A stretch of DNA of 64,000 nucleotides from the NCBI RefSeq assembly GCF_022429625.1, contig NZ_CP092483.1:992001-1056000 (forward strand), in the 5' to 3' direction. Source of the DNA: Devosia lacusdianchii. Its GTDB lineage: Bacteria > Pseudomonadota > Alphaproteobacteria > Rhizobiales > Devosiaceae. Below the pieces are notes generated by a model. It worked only from the letters and a program-made list of their open reading frames with translations, was not told the DNA's origin and did no database searches. Both the position numbers and the translations under genes were made by a program. Of the stretch, positions 61,627 to 64,000 are shown piece by piece. Every line of letters starts with the position of its first letter. Position 1 is the stretch's first letter.

Positions 61627-62754
61627 ATGCGCATCGGCAGCATCCGCACGACCGTGATCCGCTACGAGGATACCAACGACAACCACAACTGGCGCTACAC
61701 GGTGCTGGTGCGGGTCGAGACCTCGGATGGCGTGGTCGGCTGGGGCGAGGGCATCGCCATGTGGCCCGAGGCCTGCAAGGCGACGCGCACGCTTGTTGAT
61801 GAAGGGTTCGGGCCGCTGCTCCTGGATGCCGGGGAAATCACCATTGCCGAAGCCTGGGACAAGATGCGGGCGCATGCCTGGTGGTATGGCGAGGGCGGGA
61901 TTGCCTGCTTTGCATACTCGGCGCTCGACATGGCGCTGTGGGATATTCAGGGCAAGATCGAAGGCAAGCCCATCTATGACCTGCTGGGTGGCAAGCGGCA
62001 CGAGAGCCTGCCGGCCTATGCCTGCAACCACGTCAACAAGGCGACGCGGGAGCTCAACGTGGCCGAGGTGGTCGGCTTCAAGGAGCAGGGGTTTACCGGC
62101 GGCAAGCTTGGCTTTGCCAAGCGCGGGCTTTCCGATATCGGCAAGGCCGGGCCGGACAATGATGTGGCTTTCGTCGCCGCTTTGCGGGCGGCAGTGGGTG
62201 ACGATTATGACATCGTCGTCGATATCGGCAACGGCATGCGCTGGGACCGGCAGATGGGCATCGATACGACACGGCGCATGGCCGAGTTCAATATCGGCTG
62301 GATCGAGGAGCCGTTCTACCCGACCCAGATCGACGATTATCGGGCGCTGAAGGCGGCGGTCGATCTGCCCATCGGCTCGGGCGAGCGCGAGTTCACCGTC
62401 AGCGGCTATCAGCGGCTGATCGACACCGGGACGGTGGATATTCTGGGCGTCGACCCATCGCGGGCCGAGGGGATTACCGGTTTTCACAAGGTCGACGCGG
62501 CGTGCGGCAAGGCGGGCATTACCATCAATGCCCATGCCTGGAGCTCTGCGATCCTGACGGCGGCAAGCCTGCATTTGTCCTTGGCCTCTCCCAATGCCCG
62601 ACTGTTCGAACTCAAGCCCTTCAAGGTTTCGGTGCAGACCGACCTGGTGGACAAGCCGATCTGGCACAAGAATGGCGTCGTTACCGCGCCGACGGGTCCC
62701 GGCCTCGGGATCGAGGTCAACGAGGCGCTGGTTGCGGAGCTTAGCCTTGATTAG
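61627..62754 (+). CDS. Mandelate racemase/enolase-superfamily sugar-acid dehydratase
   Basis: 375 aa from ATG 61627 (GGAGG ten bases upstream). Enolase-superfamily capping domain, residues 1-125, then the barrel with metal ligands D199 (VVDIGNG), E227 (WIEEP) and E253 (GSGERE), the second-strand lysine K160 (GGKLGF), and the D276/H303 dyad (GVDPSRAEG; INAHAWSS). This is the mandelate-racemase subgroup arrangement, mostly acid-sugar dehydratases that give 2-keto-3-deoxy acids. Substrate not predictable by eye. Its 3' end overlaps the convergent SGNH hydrolase gene by 14 bases. Confidence 0.9.
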   Translation: MRIGSIRTTVIRYEDTNDNHNWRYTVLVRVETSDGVVGWGEGIAMWPEACKATRTLVDEGFGPLLLDAGEITIAEAWDKMRAHAWWYGEGGIACFAYSALDMALWDIQGKIEGKPIYDLLGGKRHESLPAYACNHVNKATRELNVAEVVGFKEQGFTGGKLGFAKRGLSDIGKAGPDNDVAFVAALRAAVGDDYDIVVDIGNGMRWDRQMGIDTTRRMAEFNIGWIEEPFYPTQIDDYRALKAAVDLPIGSGEREFTVSGYQRLIDTGTVDILGVDPSRAEGITGFHKVDAACGKAGITINAHAWSSAILTAASLHLSLASPNARLFELKPFKVSVQTDLVDKPIWHKNGVVTAPTGPGLGIEVNEALVAELSLD

Positions 62755-63418
62755 CGGCAAGCCCCAACATCGTTTGGACGCGCTCGGCCAGCGCCAGACC
62801 AAGGGCGCGATGCGCCCCGGCGTCGAGGTGGATTCCGTCGTCGTCGCTGGATTGGATGAACGTACCGGCATCGAAAAAGGGAACGCCAAGGGCCTTGGCG
62901 ACGCGGGCGTATTCGGCGGCAAATTTCTGCGATTTGGCGCTGCCGCCTTCGAACATGTCCGCCAGCCATGTGAGTTTGGCGAGCGGCGCCGGGGCGACCA
63001 GCAGGACGCTTGGGCTGCCGTCACGACCGGTGCCGGAGCGCTTGACGATATCGACCAGCTTGCCGGCGCCGTCGGCGATATCGCCGGCCTGCATGCTCAG
63101 ACGGGTCTTGAGGTCGTTGGTGCCCAGCATGATGATGACAAGATCGAGCGGCATATGCGTGGTCAGGGCGATCGGCAGGTAGCGCTCGCCATTGCGGATG
63201 GGGCCCTCGATCGGGTCGTCGACGCACGTGGTGCGGCCGTTGAGGCCTTCCTCGAAGATTTCGACCTGCGGACCGAGCGCGGCGCCCATGATCCGGGTCC
63301 AGCGTTCCGTCGTGCCAAAGCGTCCGCCTGCGCCGCGATAAGGCTGCGGAATGGCGCCCCAGGTGTTGGAATCGCCGTAGGCCAAGATGTTCAGCGGCGG
63401 GTTGGTCCCGTCCTGCAT
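62741..63418 (-). CDS. SGNH/GDSL-family esterase
   Basis: 225 aa from ATG 63418, preceded by GAGGAGGA; upstream frame is not coding. Block I G15-D16-S17 in AYGDSNTWG, block II in EEGLNGRTT, block III GTND (99-102) and block V D194-G-I-H197: catalytic triad S17, D194, H197. The phrases LPIALTTHMPLDLVIIMLGT and FFDAGTFIQSSDDDGIH resemble the Mycobacterium smegmatis aryl esterase/acyltransferase (MsAcT). No signal peptide. It may deacylate the imported compound or open a lactone. Confidence 0.92.
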   Translation of the reverse strand: MQDGTNPPLNILAYGDSNTWGAIPQPYRGAGGRFGTTERWTRIMGAALGPQVEIFEEGLNGRTTCVDDPIEGPIRNGERYLPIALTTHMPLDLVIIMLGTNDLKTRLSMQAGDIADGAGKLVDIVKRSGTGRDGSPSVLLVAPAPLAKLTWLADMFEGGSAKSQKFAAEYARVAKALGVPFFDAGTFIQSSDDDGIHLDAGAHRALGLALAERVQTMLGLAANQG

Positions 63419-63475
63419 ACAGTCCTCCTCGTTTTGTACAAAGCTAGGATGGGCGGCGAAGCCGGTCAACGAAAA

Positions 63476-63488
63476 TTGGCCTGACCAA
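63476..63488. promoter_or_regulatory. GntR/FCD operator candidate
   Basis: TTGGCCTGACCAA, an imperfect palindrome (TTGGnC-n-GnCCAA) with the same half-sites as 61512-61528. It lies in the divergent region between the esterase gene (start 63418) and the binding-protein gene (start 63577). Confidence 0.6.
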
Positions 63489-63540
63489 AATACCAATTTG
63501 ATATTGCTCACGCTAAAAGAGCATGCAATTGTCCGGATAA

Positions 63541-63553
63541 TTGGACAGACCAA
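63541..63553. promoter_or_regulatory. GntR/FCD operator candidate
   Basis: TTGGACAGACCAA, second site of the same form, 24 bases before the ATG of the binding-protein gene. It is nested in a larger repeat: TTGGACA (63541-63547) pairs with TGTCCAA (63555-63561), and CAATTGTCC occurs twice (63526-63534, 63551-63559). Strong repression of the importer by the GntR protein at 60732-61484 is inferred. Confidence 0.6.
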
Positions 63554-63576
63554 TTGTCCAAAAATGGGAGAGAGAG

Positions 63577-64000
63577 ATGAAATTGAATAGCTTGCGCCTG
63601 GCAGCCCTCGCCGGGCTCACGACAGTGCTCATGTCGGGCGCTGCCTTCGCCGAAGACTTCCACGGGTTTGATCCGGCCAATTTCGATGGCAATATGGTCA
63701 GCGCCGAGCAGTTGGCCGCCATGGTGACCGATGCCATCGCCGCCAATGCGCCGCGCAATGGCGAAAAGCTGACCATCGGCTTCGCCAACCTGGCCCGCGA
63801 CGTATCGTTCTGCCTCAAAGTGGAAGAGGGCATCATTGCCAATGCCGAGGCCGCGGGTATCGACCTGCAGGTGGTGGACAACCGCCTCGACGGCGCCACA
63901 GCTTTGGCCAATGCGCAGAGTTTCCTGCAGCGCAATGTGGACTTCGTCATCGAATTCCAGACCGACGCCAATTTCGGCGCCACCATCATGCAGCAAATGG
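63577..64000 (+). CDS. Sugar ABC transporter substrate-binding protein, 3' end outside window
   Basis: First 141 codons of a periplasmic binding protein; the gene runs off the window. GGGAGAGAG precedes the ATG. Signal peptide MKLNSLRLAALAGLTTVLMS ends at AAFAEDF. The mature start has an N-terminal extension (HGFDPANFDGNMVSAEQLAA) before the usual first strand LTIGFANLARDVSFCLKVEE, then VVDNRLDGATALANAQSFLQ. The extension is unlike ribose-binding proteins and hints at a particular subgroup. With the GntR sites upstream, it should import the substrate of the 55545-62754 enzymes. Confidence 0.88.
   Translation, partial: MKLNSLRLAALAGLTTVLMSGAAFAEDFHGFDPANFDGNMVSAEQLAAMVTDAIAANAPRNGEKLTIGFANLARDVSFCLKVEEGIIANAEAAGIDLQVVDNRLDGATALANAQSFLQRNVDFVIEFQTDANFGATIMQQM

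Noticed and set aside
61438..63024. 528-codon minus-strand frame across the dehydratase gene
   Set aside because: Crosses three real genes out of frame; composition typical of a shadow.

Overview
The window is GC-rich DNA of an alphaproteobacterium, most likely Hyphomicrobiales (Devosia/Pelagibacterium-like). This placement is inferred from codon and GC character, the density of sugar ABC importers, the AcnB type and IclR/ROK/FCD regulator content; no 16S gene or other firm marker is present. Almost every gene serves uptake and early catabolism of small carbon compounds. I see no phage, transposase, CRISPR array or plasmid function.

Layout: (1) 1-7231, a peptide/opine-type ABC importer (minus strand) with an arylmalonate-decarboxylase-like enzyme and an aldo/keto reductase, divergent from an IclR regulator. 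(2) 7242-13921, a ribitol-type operon: AraC regulator, CUT2 importer, ribitol-dehydrogenase-like SDR and FGGY pentulose kinase. (3) 14222-20559, an RND efflux pump and its adaptor, divergent from a response regulator and histidine kinase. (4) 20717-26013, a YtfQRT-YjfF (galactofuranose-type) importer with an FCD GntR regulator; beside it lies a fragment of a FecCD iron permease, then acnB. (5) 29435-35034, an unrecognised minus-strand group: four cell-envelope genes (one a VWA protein with six tandem modules) and a LuxR-type regulator. (6) tRNA-Pro and tRNA-Gln. (7) 35700-44934, a ROK-kinase/P-loop-kinase fusion with a LacD-like aldolase and a SorC regulator, a third CUT2 importer, and LacI and ROK repressors. 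(8) 45086-54891, an eight-gene plus-strand sugar operon facing a GatZ-PfkB pair. (9) 55022-55405, a patch of gene fragments. (10) 55545-64000, a seven-gene operon in which every junction is an ATGA overlap, divergent from an enolase-superfamily dehydratase, an SGNH esterase and the start of another sugar importer. Its FCD GntR regulator appears to bind three sites of the form TTGGnCnGnCCAA/TGGTCTGACCA.

How the genes work together: each importer delivers a sugar, polyol or sugar acid to neighbouring dehydrogenases, kinases, epimerases and aldolases. The ribitol route (transport, ribitol to ribulose, ribulose phosphorylation) and the YtfQ transporter are recognisable. The GatZ-PfkB pair without GatY fits the tagatose kinase / tagatose-6-phosphate 4-epimerase route known from Agrobacterium. 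The substrates of the 45086-52675 operon, the 55545-64000 cluster and the fused kinase are not identifiable from sequence and are the best candidates for undescribed pathways. The VWA/repeat envelope operon is the best candidate for an undescribed non-metabolic system.
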